Origin: JABCPE02 sp963518955
GTDB lineage: Bacteria > Bacteroidota > Bacteroidia > Flavobacteriales > Weeksellaceae
Length of the DNA stretch: 64,000 nucleotides
Direction: 5' to 3'
Assembly (NCBI GenBank): GCA_963518955.1
Contig: CAUQKI010000006.1
Coordinates: forward strand, 26,865 to 90,864
Positions 1-8,005 of this stretch are shown here, piece by piece. A program made the translations under genes and the position numbers. Below the pieces are notes generated by a model. The model searched no databases. It was not told the DNA's origin and was given only the letters and a program-made list of their open reading frames with translations. Numbering within the stretch: the first letter of the stretch is position 1; every line of letters starts with the position of its first letter.

Positions 1-13
1 ATTGTCCCTATCC

Positions 14-48
14 GAAAACACTACACAGTGCTTACAGGCGGTGTTTTC
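14..48. terminator. possible intrinsic terminator
   Basis: Inverted repeat GAAAACAC (14-21) / GTGTTTTC (41-48) with a 19-base loop, followed by a T-rich stretch. It may end transcription of a gene upstream of the window. The loop is large, so the call is weak. Confidence 0.35.
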
Positions 49-63
49 TTCTCATTTTAATGA

Positions 64-71
64 TATTTTTG
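64..71 (+). promoter_or_regulatory. -7 promoter element for the thioesterase gene
   Basis: TATTTTTG fits the Bacteroidota -7 consensus TAnnTTTG and lies 41 bases before the ATG at 113. No clear -33 TTTG was found. Confidence 0.5.
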
Positions 72-112
72 TTTAATTTTAAACCTAAAAACTATAAAAA
101 CCACCACTAAAA

Positions 113-499
113 ATGAATTTAGAAGAAAAAATACAGAACGCCGAAACCCGAATTTTCAAAGTAGTTTTCCCGAAAATAGCCAACCACCACGAAACCATGT
201 TCGGCGGCGCTATCATGGAGCAGATGGTAGAGACGGCATTCATCACCGCGACGAGATTTGCACGAAAAGCCTTTGTAATAAAAGCTTGCGACCATACAGA
301 ATTCCGAAATCCTGTACCAGAAAGTTCACTAGTGGAGTTCATCGGTAAGGTAAAATCCATAGGAAACACCAGCCTAAAAGTAAGCGTGGAAGTCTTCTCC
401 GAAGAGATGTACGCCGAGCGCCGAGAATTGTGTGTCCTTGGAGAATTCAGCTTGGTAGCCATTGGCGAAGACAAAAAAGCCGTGAAAATATTAGACTAA
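113..499 (+). CDS. acyl-CoA thioesterase, hotdog fold (YciA/BFIT-like)
   Basis: This 128-residue protein is a single hotdog domain of the YciA/cytosolic acyl-CoA hydrolase type, expected to hydrolyse acyl-CoA thioesters in the cytoplasm. The family signature is visible near the N-terminus: a phosphate/CoA-contacting stretch PKIANHHETMFGGAIMEQM, where the N-H-H-E-T-M-F-G-G core matches the conserved Asn/His-containing loop, followed by the long hotdog helix. A second conserved stretch, DHTEFRNPVPESSLVEF, forms the central strands. Length is typical of the single-domain form. The ATG at 113 follows a -7 element at 64-71. Substrate chain length cannot be told from sequence. It stands alone, converging on uvrA. 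Confidence 0.85.
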   Translation: MNLEEKIQNAETRIFKVVFPKIANHHETMFGGAIMEQMVETAFITATRFARKAFVIKACDHTEFRNPVPESSLVEFIGKVKSIGNTSLKVSVEVFSEEMYAERRELCVLGEFSLVAIGEDKKAVKILD

Positions 500-507
500 A
501 TTCACTT

Positions 508-3288
508 TTATAATTTTTCCTTAATAAATCTTGCGGTTTGGGATTTCTTGTTTTTCGCTAATTCCTCTGGCGTTCCAGCAAAAACAATCTCGCCGCCGTA
601 CTTCCCTGCCTCTGGCCCTACATCTATTATCCAGTCTGCACATTTTATGATATCAGGCTGATGCTCTATCACGATGACAGAATGCCCAAGATCGATGAGC
701 GACTGCAAGGAAACCATAAGTTTGCTAATATCATGGAAATGAAGCCCTGTGGACGGCTCATCAAATATAAATAAAGTTTTCTCCGTAGTCACGCCTTTTA
801 CCAAGAAGGAAGCCAGTTTTATCCTCTGCGCTTCTCCACCCGATAATGTGGATGAGCTTTGTCCCAACTGAAGATATCCCAAGCCGACATCCTGCAAGGG
901 TTTTAGTTTGGTTACTATTTTCTTATCGCCGCTTTCGGTAAAAAACTGGACAGCATCATCTACGGTAAGGTGCAGAATATCAGAAATGTTTTTTTCATGA
1001 TATTTCACTTCTAAAACCTCTGACTTAAAGCGGCTTCCCTTACAATGCTCGCACACCAGCTCTATATCCGCCATAAACTGCATGGACACGGTAATTACTC
1101 CTTCTCCCTTGCACTCATCACATCTTCCACCATCTACATTGAACGAGAAATGCTTTGGCTTCAGCCCTTGTATGGCAGCTGCCTTTTGTTTTGCGAACAA
1201 ATCACGAATATCATCATAGGCTTTTAGGTAAGTAACAGGATTGGAACGAGAGGATTTTCCAATTGAATTTTGGTCTATGAGTTCTATGTTTTTAACCAAA
1301 GTAGAAGGAAACTCCACGCTGTCATAATCTCCTTTTTTACCGCCCATTCCGAGCTGAATCTGTATTTCATTCGCCAAAACCTCCTTCATAAGGGTAGATT
1401 TCCCACTTCCCGAAACGCCTGATATTACCACAAAACTCTCCAGCGGAATGTCCAAATCTATGTTTTTCAAGTTATTTTGCCTAGCGCCTTTGATTTTGAT
1501 AAATTCCTTTGATTTTCTGCGCTTTTCAGGAATTTTTATTTCTAATTTCCCTGTAAGATACTGAGCTGTAAGCGTATCGGATTTTTTTAACTCTTCAAAA
1601 TTTCCCGCAAAAACTAGCTCTCCTCCTAGGAAACCTGCCTCAGGGCCGATATCTATAATGAAATTTGCCGCCCTCATGATATCCTCATCGTGTTCTACGA
1701 CAATCACCGTATTCCCTAAATCACGAAGGTTTTTAAGGACTTCTATCAGGTTTTCTGTATCACGAGAATGCAGACCAATACTTGGCTCATCCAATATGTA
1801 GATAGAACCAACCAACGAGCTTCCGAGGCTGGTAGCGAGGTTAATTCTCTGGCTTTCACCACCAGAAAGCGTATTGGAAGTTCTATTCAAGGTCAAATAT
1901 CCGAGTCCCACTTTCAGCAAAAACTCTAATCGCGTAGTGATTTCGTAGAGAAGTCTCTTTGCGATTTCCTGCTCATGTGGAGTTAGTTTAAGGTTTTTGA
2001 CTAGTGGCAAAAGCTCATCCAATGGCAAATCCACCAAAGTCTGAATGCTGTGTCCATCTATTTTTACCCAAGATGCCTCCTCTCTCAGCCTCAGCCCTTC
2101 ACAGACTGGGCAGGTGGTTTTCCCACGATAGCGGGAAAGCATCACTCGGTATTGGATTTTATAGAGATTGTCCTCCAGCATTTTAAAAAAATGATTGATA
2201 CAAGGAAAATCTGCATCGCCATTTCCCTGCCAAAGGAGTTTTTTTTGTTCTTTATCCAGCTGAAAATAAGGCTTATGAATAGGAAAATCTTTTGCTTTTT
2301 TTATAAACATCGCTTTCCATTCTTTCATGGTATCGCCTTTCCAGCAGGCTACTGCATCCTCAAAAATGGATAAATTTTTATTCGGAATTACTAGATCTTC
2401 ATCAATGCCGATGACCTTGCCATAGCCCTCACAGGAAGGACAGGCGCCGTATGGATTATTAAAACTAAAAAAATGAATATTCGGTTCTAAAAACTCTATT
2501 CCATCTAATTCGAATTTATTAGAAAAATTGGTAACCTTTTCGTTTTCAGCATCTTTCAAAGAACAATAACCTCGCCCTTCATAGAATGCAATCTGGATAG
2601 AATCTGCCAGCCTTTGGAGAAAACTTTCATCATCTTCATACAAAAATCGGTCTATGATGAGATGAATGTCCATACCTTTTTCAGGAGTGAAATTAAACGC
2701 TTCCAAATCCTCTATATTTACCGTATTTCCATTGATTTCTAAGCGGGTAAATCCTGAAAGTTTCAGGGTGCTGAGTGTATTTTTAAAGGTATCCGTTTCA
2801 TAATGCAGCGGTGAGCGAAGTGTGTAGGTTTTCCCTTCGTTTTTCTGGATAAAATCTATCACATCAGAAACGCTGTCTTTCCTTACCTCCTGCCCTGAAA
2901 CAGGCGAAAAAGTGCGCCCTATCCTTGCGAAAAGCAGTTTCAGATAGTCGTAAATCTCTGTGGAAGTGCCCACTGTGGAGCGAGGATTGGAGGAAATGAC
3001 TTTCTGCTGAATAGCAATGGAAGGCGCAAGTCCCTTGATATCATCTACTTTGGGTTTTTCTAATTTACCCAAAAACTGCCTTGCATACGAGCTTAGACTC
3101 TCCACATATCGGCGCTGTCCCTCGGCATAGATGGTATCAAAAGCCAAGGAAGATTTTCCCGAGCCAGAAACTCCCGTGATGACCACCAGCTTATTTTTCG
3201 GGATGCAGACATCTATATGTTTCAAGTTATTGAGATGTGCATTTTTTACAAAAATTTCTTTTTTGATGTTTATTTCTCGCTCTGCCAT
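508..3288 (-). CDS. uvrA: UvrABC system protein A (excinuclease ABC subunit A)
   Basis: UvrA is the DNA damage-sensing ATPase of nucleotide excision repair; it dimerises, loads UvrB on lesions and leaves. The 926 residues hold two ABC ATPase modules: Walker A GVSGSGKSSLAFDT near residue 40 and GVSGSGKSTL near residue 630, and ABC signatures LSGGESQRI and LSGGEAQRI, each followed by an ILDEPSIGLH- or IFDEPSTGLH-type Walker B. The C-terminal zinc finger is intact (CDEC ... CEHC, about 710-745). The first zinc module is odd: CPSC near 283 is present, but the partner CxxC that normally precedes the LEP...FSFNNP stretch is replaced by KFELDGIEF. This looks lineage-typical rather than damage, since the rest is intact. 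The start ATG at 3288 follows a TACCTTTG -7 element. Confidence 0.95.
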   Translation of the reverse strand: MAEREINIKKEIFVKNAHLNNLKHIDVCIPKNKLVVITGVSGSGKSSLAFDTIYAEGQRRYVESLSSYARQFLGKLEKPKVDDIKGLAPSIAIQQKVISSNPRSTVGTSTEIYDYLKLLFARIGRTFSPVSGQEVRKDSVSDVIDFIQKNEGKTYTLRSPLHYETDTFKNTLSTLKLSGFTRLEINGNTVNIEDLEAFNFTPEKGMDIHLIIDRFLYEDDESFLQRLADSIQIAFYEGRGYCSLKDAENEKVTNFSNKFELDGIEFLEPNIHFFSFNNPYGACPSCEGYGKVIGIDEDLVIPNKNLSIFEDAVACWKGDTMKEWKAMFIKKAKDFPIHKPYFQLDKEQKKLLWQGNGDADFPCINHFFKMLEDNLYKIQYRVMLSRYRGKTTCPVCEGLRLREEASWVKIDGHSIQTLVDLPLDELLPLVKNLKLTPHEQEIAKRLLYEITTRLEFLLKVGLGYLTLNRTSNTLSGGESQRINLATSLGSSLVGSIYILDEPSIGLHSRDTENLIEVLKNLRDLGNTVIVVEHDEDIMRAANFIIDIGPEAGFLGGELVFAGNFEELKKSDTLTAQYLTGKLEIKIPEKRRKSKEFIKIKGARQNNLKNIDLDIPLESFVVISGVSGSGKSTLMKEVLANEIQIQLGMGGKKGDYDSVEFPSTLVKNIELIDQNSIGKSSRSNPVTYLKAYDDIRDLFAKQKAAAIQGLKPKHFSFNVDGGRCDECKGEGVITVSMQFMADIELVCEHCKGSRFKSEVLEVKYHEKNISDILHLTVDDAVQFFTESGDKKIVTKLKPLQDVGLGYLQLGQSSSTLSGGEAQRIKLASFLVKGVTTEKTLFIFDEPSTGLHFHDISKLMVSLQSLIDLGHSVIVIEHQPDIIKCADWIIDVGPEAGKYGGEIVFAGTPEELAKNKKSQTARFIKEKL

Positions 3289-3307
3289 TGCATTTATAAA
3301 TAAAATA

Positions 3308-3315
3308 CAAAGGTA
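3308..3315 (-). promoter_or_regulatory. -7 promoter element for uvrA
   Basis: Minus-strand TACCTTTG matches TAnnTTTG and ends 19 bases before the uvrA ATG. No SOS-like operator is evident. Confidence 0.5.
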
Positions 3316-3398
3316 AGGAAGATACGGCAGAAAATATAATTTTGCTTCTTTTTAGCTCGTAAAAATTTGTATTTTCCTAAAAATCAAAATATTATCTA

Positions 3399-3431
3399 TT
3401 TGTAATATTCTAATATTTTTGCGTATTTTTG
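3399..3431 (+). promoter_or_regulatory. promoter for the 3502 lipoprotein gene pair
   Basis: TTTG (3399-3402), a 21-base spacer and TATTTTTG (3424-3431) match the two-part Bacteroidota housekeeping promoter. The first ATG downstream is at 3502, giving a leader of roughly 65 bases. Confidence 0.5.
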
Positions 3432-3501
3432 TCCTAAATCGCTCATTGCATTTAATTATTTGATAATCATATGATTATTTGCGCAACAGATTAAATATAT
3501 T

Positions 3502-4020
3502 ATGAATAAAATTGTATTTTTTGTATTAAGTTTAGTTTTGATTTCTTGCGAGAAAAAAGACAGAATAGAAATTGATAATATTGATGGCTACAAAGTAGAA
3601 AAAAAATTCAAAAATGATACTTTGGTAAGTTCTAAAACATATGATGGAGATATGCTAATTTGGGAAATACTTTATAATAAAAATGGGATAGTCAAAAAAG
3701 CAACCGAGTTTTACCCGACAGGTTCTATAAAAAGTGTTTCTACATTACAAAAAGAACCTAACTATTATTATGATATTGAATACTATGAAAGTGGCGAGAA
3801 ACAAATGATGGGAGAGTCTAACCTTATAAAGTCTAGACAATCCCGACTGAGAAGAGGTGCAGCAATATTTTACACAAAACAACAAAAGATTTCTTCAATA
3901 TTGGTATTTTTCAATGATGGAAAAGAAAAAGAATATCTCGTGAGGGAAACCATATTGGACACAATAACAGATAAAATACTGACAGACAAAGAATACGACC
4001 CACCTGCTCTTCTAAAATAA
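3502..4020 (+). CDS. hypothetical lipoprotein with MORN_2/YwqK-like repeats
   Basis: A 172-residue exported lipoprotein: positively charged start, hydrophobic stretch and lipobox ending in LISC with Cys16, so it should be lipidated and envelope-anchored. The body carries several short YxNGxxKxxxxFYxxGxxKS-type units (for example around 'YNKNGIVKKATEF' and 'YPTGSIKS', and later 'YESGEKQM'), which resemble the MORN_2 repeats of YwqK-like proteins. Those repeats form a beta-rich scaffold; no enzymatic residue can be pointed to. It is followed after 13 bases by a second small lipoprotein gene, and the two probably form an operon ending at the 4561 hairpin. Function unknown. Confidence 0.7.
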   Translation: MNKIVFFVLSLVLISCEKKDRIEIDNIDGYKVEKKFKNDTLVSSKTYDGDMLIWEILYNKNGIVKKATEFYPTGSIKSVSTLQKEPNYYYDIEYYESGEKQMMGESNLIKSRQSRLRRGAAIFYTKQQKISSILVFFNDGKEKEYLVRETILDTITDKILTDKEYDPPALLK

Positions 4021-4033
4021 AAAAGACAAAATA

Positions 4034-4477
4034 ATGAAAAATAAAAAATTTCTATTAACCATATTATTAAGCCTTACAGCATGTAATAATAAGACAAAAA
4101 CTATTAGCACTCTTGATTTAGAGAAAGTAGTAATTAATTATAAGGAACTTCCTGCTTCTGTGAAGAAAAAAGTATTTCCTCCAAATAACGGACTAATAAC
4201 CTTTGGAGAAGAAAATCGCGAAGAATATGAAAGTTTCCAAGAAACTAACAATCCTAAAAAGTATGAATACTATACTAAACAAGATCCTCAATTGGCATGG
4301 GTACATGATCCATATATAAGAAATAAAAAAACAAAGCAAGAATATTCTATTGATAAAGATGGACCAATGGGAAGTAGATACATTATTTATGGAGATTCTC
4401 TATACATTTCAAATCATTATAACATATACGAAGAAGATAGTTTGAGGTATACTTTCACAAGATACATATTACGATAA
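4034..4477 (+). CDS. hypothetical lipoprotein
   Basis: A 147-residue protein with a lipoprotein signal (KKFLLTILLSLTAC, lipobox Cys at about 17) and a polar, Tyr-rich mature part. I recognise no domain. It lies 13 bases after the MORN-like lipoprotein gene and is very likely co-transcribed with it. The base composition is AT-rich like its partner, somewhat more so than the flanking housekeeping genes, which may mean that the pair is accessory. No function is offered. Confidence 0.6.
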   Translation: MKNKKFLLTILLSLTACNNKTKTISTLDLEKVVINYKELPASVKKKVFPPNNGLITFGEENREEYESFQETNNPKKYEYYTKQDPQLAWVHDPYIRNKKTKQEYSIDKDGPMGSRYIIYGDSLYISNHYNIYEEDSLRYTFTRYILR

Positions 4478-4560
4478 CATACATCCACAGAGATTGATAA
4501 TGTTCCAAATACATTGTTTTTACTATAAATAAAATACAATTCTCTGATAAACATAATAAT

Positions 4561-4590
4561 ATAGATAGGCTCCTGCCTGTCTATTTTATT
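4561..4590 (+). terminator. intrinsic terminator after the lipoprotein pair
   Basis: Ten-base-pair stem ATAGATAGGC / GCCTGTCTAT with one G-T pair and loop TCCT, followed by TTTATTTTT. Confidence 0.7.
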
Positions 4591-4654
4591 TTTACACAAA
4601 AAACATTTTTAACAAAATTTTCATAAAATGAGATAATATTTAATAAATAAATAC

Positions 4655-4662
4655 TATTTTTG
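4655..4662 (+). promoter_or_regulatory. -7 promoter element for brnQ
   Basis: TATTTTTG matches TAnnTTTG. The TTG at 4660, which would open a longer reading frame, is inside this element, so translation more plausibly begins at the ATG at 4690. Confidence 0.5.
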
Positions 4663-4689
4663 TCATTTGCTTTAAAAATAAGAAGAAAA

Positions 4690-5973
4690 ATGAAGAAGAA
4701 ATTGTCAATTCAAAAAATCCTAATTACCTCTTTCGCTATGTTTTCTATGATATTTGGTGGAGGTAATTTCATTCTGCCGCCTCTTTTGGGCATCAAGGCT
4801 GCCGATTCTTGGGATGTTGTAGCGATTGCATTTGGTATTTCTGGTGTTTTGATTCCTCTTATGGGCATTATTGCACAGGCAAAAATACAGGGAACTGTAA
4901 TAGATTTCGGGAAAAAGGTGCATCCAGTGTTTGCGCTAGTTATAGGAATTTTGATTTACGGCATTTGTCTTTCTTTTCCTATACCGCGCACAGCATCAGT
5001 AGCTTACGAACTTTCCGTAAAGGACAGCATCGAGATTTCTTCTCTATGGTTTGGAGTTATTTATTTCTCGCTGGTGATGTATCTTTGTTTCAACCGAGGC
5101 AAGATACTGGACATTTTGGGCGAATATCTCACTCCTATCCTATTGATAATCATTTTGACTATCATTTTAGGAGCGGTATTCTTTGTCGATAACGAAATCC
5201 CAAAATCAAATTTAGAAAAACCCTTTTCATTAGGGCTTTTAGAGGGCTACCAGACCTTTGACGGAATGGCATCCATCATCATAGGTGCAGTAATCATCAC
5301 CTCCCTAAATATGGATGATTCACTAGACTTTTCACAAAAAAGAAGACTTACCATCTATGCAGGATTGATAAGCGGTTTGGCGCTGTTCATCATTTATGCA
5401 GGGTTTATCTATACAGGAGCAGTGCTAAAATCTCATTTCCCATCAGATGATATTTCCCGTTCGGAGGTTCTTTCGAAGGTAAGCTGGCATATTTTGGGCA
5501 ATATCGGGAAAACTCTACTAAGTGTAAGTGTCAGCATCGCTTGTTTCACTACTGCTGTCGGTATCATTACGGGAGCAGCAGATTTTATGAAAAATATTTT
5601 CGGAAATTCTGAAATGGTCTACAAGCTGGTGGTGGTTTTCTCTTGTATTTTAGGAGTTTTTGTAGGGCAGACAGGTGTAGAAAACATTGTAGCCGTTGCA
5701 GTTCCTGTGCTTGTACTGATTTATCCTGTCATCATGGTGCTTATTTTGCTTAATTTCGTTCCAGAGAGCTGGACTTCGGTTTCTATTTTCAGAGGCGTCA
5801 CATTAGTTGCTGGGATATTTGCGATACCAGATTTTATGATAACCATTGGTTTTGAGGGCTTTCAGCCTATTCATGACTATCTTCCTCTTGCCTCTTACGG
5901 CTTGGCTTGGCTGCTGCCTTGTCTTTTTGTTTGGTTTGTTTTATTTATTATCCAAAAAAATAAAAGACTTTAA
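4690..5973 (+). CDS. brnQ: branched-chain amino acid transport system II carrier protein (LIV-II)
   Basis: BrnQ is a cation-coupled inner-membrane symporter for leucine, isoleucine and valine. The protein of 427 residues (from the ATG at 4690) has about twelve hydrophobic segments. The N-terminal family signature is clear: FAMFSMIFGGGNFILPPLLG, where the glycine-rich GGGN stretch is typical of the LIV-II family, and an internal GAADFMKN-type loop is also conserved. The upstream TTG at 4660 was rejected as a start because it is part of the -7 element TATTTTTG. It is monocistronic, with its own promoter and no gene close behind; I see no obvious terminator immediately after the stop. Confidence 0.9.
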   Translation: MKKKLSIQKILITSFAMFSMIFGGGNFILPPLLGIKAADSWDVVAIAFGISGVLIPLMGIIAQAKIQGTVIDFGKKVHPVFALVIGILIYGICLSFPIPRTASVAYELSVKDSIEISSLWFGVIYFSLVMYLCFNRGKILDILGEYLTPILLIIILTIILGAVFFVDNEIPKSNLEKPFSLGLLEGYQTFDGMASIIIGAVIITSLNMDDSLDFSQKRRLTIYAGLISGLALFIIYAGFIYTGAVLKSHFPSDDISRSEVLSKVSWHILGNIGKTLLSVSVSIACFTTAVGIITGAADFMKNIFGNSEMVYKLVVVFSCILGVFVGQTGVENIVAVAVPVLVLIYPVIMVLILLNFVPESWTSVSIFRGVTLVAGIFAIPDFMITIGFEGFQPIHDYLPLASYGLAWLLPCLFVWFVLFIIQKNKRL

Positions 5974-6055
5974 CATTTTTTTAACTAAATAAAAGACAAT
6001 ATGCCGTTTTCAGTGTTATAAATTGTTAAAAATTAGGCATTTCTATTTTTATGCG

Positions 6056-6063
6056 TAATTTTG
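6056..6063 (+). promoter_or_regulatory. -7 promoter element for the glucosaminidase gene
   Basis: TAATTTTG matches TAnnTTTG; the TTG at 6061 that opens the longest frame is its last part. The ATG at 6082 lies 18 bases downstream. Confidence 0.5.
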
Positions 6064-6081
6064 CAACCAAATTTAAATGAT

Positions 6082-6552
6082 ATGAAAAACGAAATTAATT
6101 ATTTGAAAGTAGTAATCATGAGTTTGGTTTTAACATTATTTTCTGTTTCAGCAAATGCTCAGCAAAAAAAACACAACTACATCACAACTAATGAGCAGCT
6201 AGCAGAAGAGTTATCCGAAAAATACGGAATACCAAGTGGAGTTATCCTAGCTGTAGCCTTTGTAGAGACAGGCGGCGGAACAAGTAAAGGAGCTAAAACT
6301 TACAACAACCATTTTGGAATTGTAGGTAAGAATACAGTAACAAAATCAAAATACAAAAGTTTTGATTCCACAAGAGAAAGCTATGAGGCTTTCTGTCAGA
6401 TTCTCTCAAGAAAAAAATACTACTCAGATTTAAAAGGTATCAAAGATACAGCTGAATGGGTAAAAGCCATAGCCGCAGCGGGATATTCTACACAGCCTGT
6501 AGAATGGAAAAAAAGAGTCAAAATGATTATCGAAAAATTTAATTTATCTTAA
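6082..6552 (+). CDS. exported glucosaminidase-domain peptidoglycan hydrolase
   Basis: A Sec-exported protein (about 156 residues from the ATG at 6082; signal peptide with hydrophobic core VVIMSLVLTLFSV and cleavage after SANA) whose mature part is a single beta-N-acetylglucosaminidase (FlgJ/LytG-type) domain. The conserved helix and catalytic glutamate sit in AVAFVETGGGTSKGAK, followed by NNHFGI, which corresponds to the NNxFGIK motif of the family. The C-terminal YSTQPVEW...KVIIEKFNL-like region also fits, where such proteins read 'YATDPxYAxKI'. It likely cleaves glycan strands during wall remodelling in the periplasm. It has no LysM or SH3 binding domain. Its own promoter and strong terminator make it monocistronic. 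Confidence 0.8.
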   Translation: MKNEINYLKVVIMSLVLTLFSVSANAQQKKHNYITTNEQLAEELSEKYGIPSGVILAVAFVETGGGTSKGAKTYNNHFGIVGKNTVTKSKYKSFDSTRESYEAFCQILSRKKYYSDLKGIKDTAEWVKAIAAAGYSTQPVEWKKRVKMIIEKFNLS

Positions 6553-6558
6553 AAACAC

Positions 6559-6589
6559 AAGCTGTCTGAAAATTCAGACAGCTTTTTTA
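6559..6589 (+). terminator. intrinsic terminator
   Basis: Stem GCTGTCTGAA (6561-6570) / TTCAGACAGC (6573-6582), extended by flanking A-T pairs, then a T6 run. Confidence 0.85.
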
Positions 6590-6620
6590 TTTAAAATTTG
6601 TTCGGTTTATACAAAATAAA

Positions 6621-6628
6621 TAAATTTG
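6621..6628 (+). promoter_or_regulatory. -7 promoter element for the SGNH/MBOAT pair
   Basis: TAAATTTG matches TAnnTTTG and contains the TTG at 6626, the apparent but unlikely first codon of the long frame. Confidence 0.5.
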
Positions 6629-6655
6629 CGCTTCGTTGTAATAAAAAAAATTATT

Positions 6656-8005
6656 TTGAATAATAATAGAATTCACAGGGTGGTAATCTTGGTTACCTCC
6701 TGTTTTTTGGTCTATCTGTCAGCATCTATCCTATCATATGTATATGGATGGAAGTTTGAAGCTTTTGATAAAATAAATTTGGTTTCTGATATTTTTAAAA
6801 AATCAGAAGAAGAACAAAATGCGAGTGGTGAATCCACTATCGCAGGGAAAACAGCAGAAAAACCTGCTAAAGAAGCCGCACAAGAGGATTTTGAACTGTA
6901 TAAAAAACCTGAACTTATCACTAATTTTCACAAAGGAGACAGCGTGGTTGCTTTGCCTATTTTAGCTCAGAAATTAACTGAACTAAAAAATACAGGCAAA
7001 GGCAAAATCCGTATCGCCTACTTTGGAGACAGTATGATAGAGGGCGACCTCATCACCCAAACGCTGAGAAAACTTCTACAGCAGGAATTTGGCGGGCAGG
7101 GAGTTGGTTTTCTGCCGATGCATTCTAATGTAGCACAGTTTCGCCAGACTGCGAGAATTTCTGGAACAGGCTGGGAAAGCACGAATTTCATGACTCCTAA
7201 AGCACAAAATATGTACATCTCTGGGCATACTTTCAGAGGAGCAGGAAGTGGAACTTACCAAGACAGAACCCTCACAGATGGCACTTTACCTATTCAAAAA
7301 TATATTCTCTATGGAAAAACAGAAGGTGCTGAAATAGAGATAGATGGAATGGAACACACATTACAAGGAAATCATTTGGTTAATAGAAAAATATTAGCTG
7401 ATAATACCGATAACACCCTAAAAATCAGATCTAAAACATCTTCATTACCAATATTCGGAGTTGGTTTTGAATCTGAAAATGGTGTGATTTTGGATAATTT
7501 CTCTTTCCGAGGAATCACAGGTGTGGAATTGAGCAAAATAAATGAGGATTTCTTAGCATCAATCCAAGAAGCCAATCCTTATGATTTGATTGTATTTCAG
7601 TATGGTGTAAATCTTTTATTTAGACCAAAAGATACCAACTATTCTCATTATGAAAAAATGATGCAGCCTATACTGAGCAAAATGCGAAAAGCCTTCCCTA
7701 AAACTGATTTCTTGCTGGTAAGTACCGCAGACAGGGCGTTTAGATACGGCGGAGAATACAAAACGGCTATCGGTATTCCTAATCTGATACAAACTCAAGC
7801 GAAACTTGCTTTTGATAACAAAATGGCATTTTATAACCAATTCGAATCCATGGGTGGAGAAAACTCCATCGTAAGATGGGCTACACAAAGTCCACCACTG
7901 GCAAATAAAGACTACATCCACCCGAATGGAAAAGGTGCAGAGGTTTTAGCCGAAAAAATATACAACGCAATCATCCAAGACTACAAAAAATACAAACGAA
8001 AATAA
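6656..8005 (+). CDS. SGNH/GDSL-family hydrolase, membrane-anchored, partner of MBOAT acyltransferase
   Basis: The start is taken as TTG 6656 (product of about 449 residues), because TTG 6626 belongs to the promoter and no ATG precedes the transmembrane segment. An N-terminal hydrophobic segment (VVILVTSCFLVYLSASIL) anchors the protein with its body outside the inner membrane. A Lys/Glu/Ala-rich linker follows. The SGNH fold shows block I IAYFGDSMIEGD (nucleophile Ser in GDS) and block V DYIHPNGKG, where Asp and His spaced by two residues complete the triad; FQYGVN is a candidate oxyanion-hole block. The stop codon abuts the ATG of an MBOAT gene, an arrangement like AlgJ/AlgX with AlgI, so it likely transfers or removes acyl groups on an exported glycan. 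The glycan is unknown. Confidence 0.75.
   Translation: MNNNRIHRVVILVTSCFLVYLSASILSYVYGWKFEAFDKINLVSDIFKKSEEEQNASGESTIAGKTAEKPAKEAAQEDFELYKKPELITNFHKGDSVVALPILAQKLTELKNTGKGKIRIAYFGDSMIEGDLITQTLRKLLQQEFGGQGVGFLPMHSNVAQFRQTARISGTGWESTNFMTPKAQNMYISGHTFRGAGSGTYQDRTLTDGTLPIQKYILYGKTEGAEIEIDGMEHTLQGNHLVNRKILADNTDNTLKIRSKTSSLPIFGVGFESENGVILDNFSFRGITGVELSKINEDFLASIQEANPYDLIVFQYGVNLLFRPKDTNYSHYEKMMQPILSKMRKAFPKTDFLLVSTADRAFRYGGEYKTAIGIPNLIQTQAKLAFDNKMAFYNQFESMGGENSIVRWATQSPPLANKDYIHPNGKGAEVLAEKIYNAIIQDYKKYKRK

Noticed and set aside
85..474. Antisense ORF over the thioesterase gene
   Set aside because: It is a low-complexity shadow of a well-supported hotdog thioesterase.
1045..2373. Plus-strand ORFs inside uvrA
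   Set aside because: They lie opposite a complete UvrA coding sequence and show no family motifs.
3289..3501. Regulatory RNA or small gene in the uvrA/lipoprotein intergenic region
   Set aside because: Beyond the two -7 elements I see no structured or coding signal.
4660..4689. Longer start for brnQ at TTG 4660
   Set aside because: The TTG is part of a TATTTTTG promoter element, and the ATG at 4690 begins the conserved protein.
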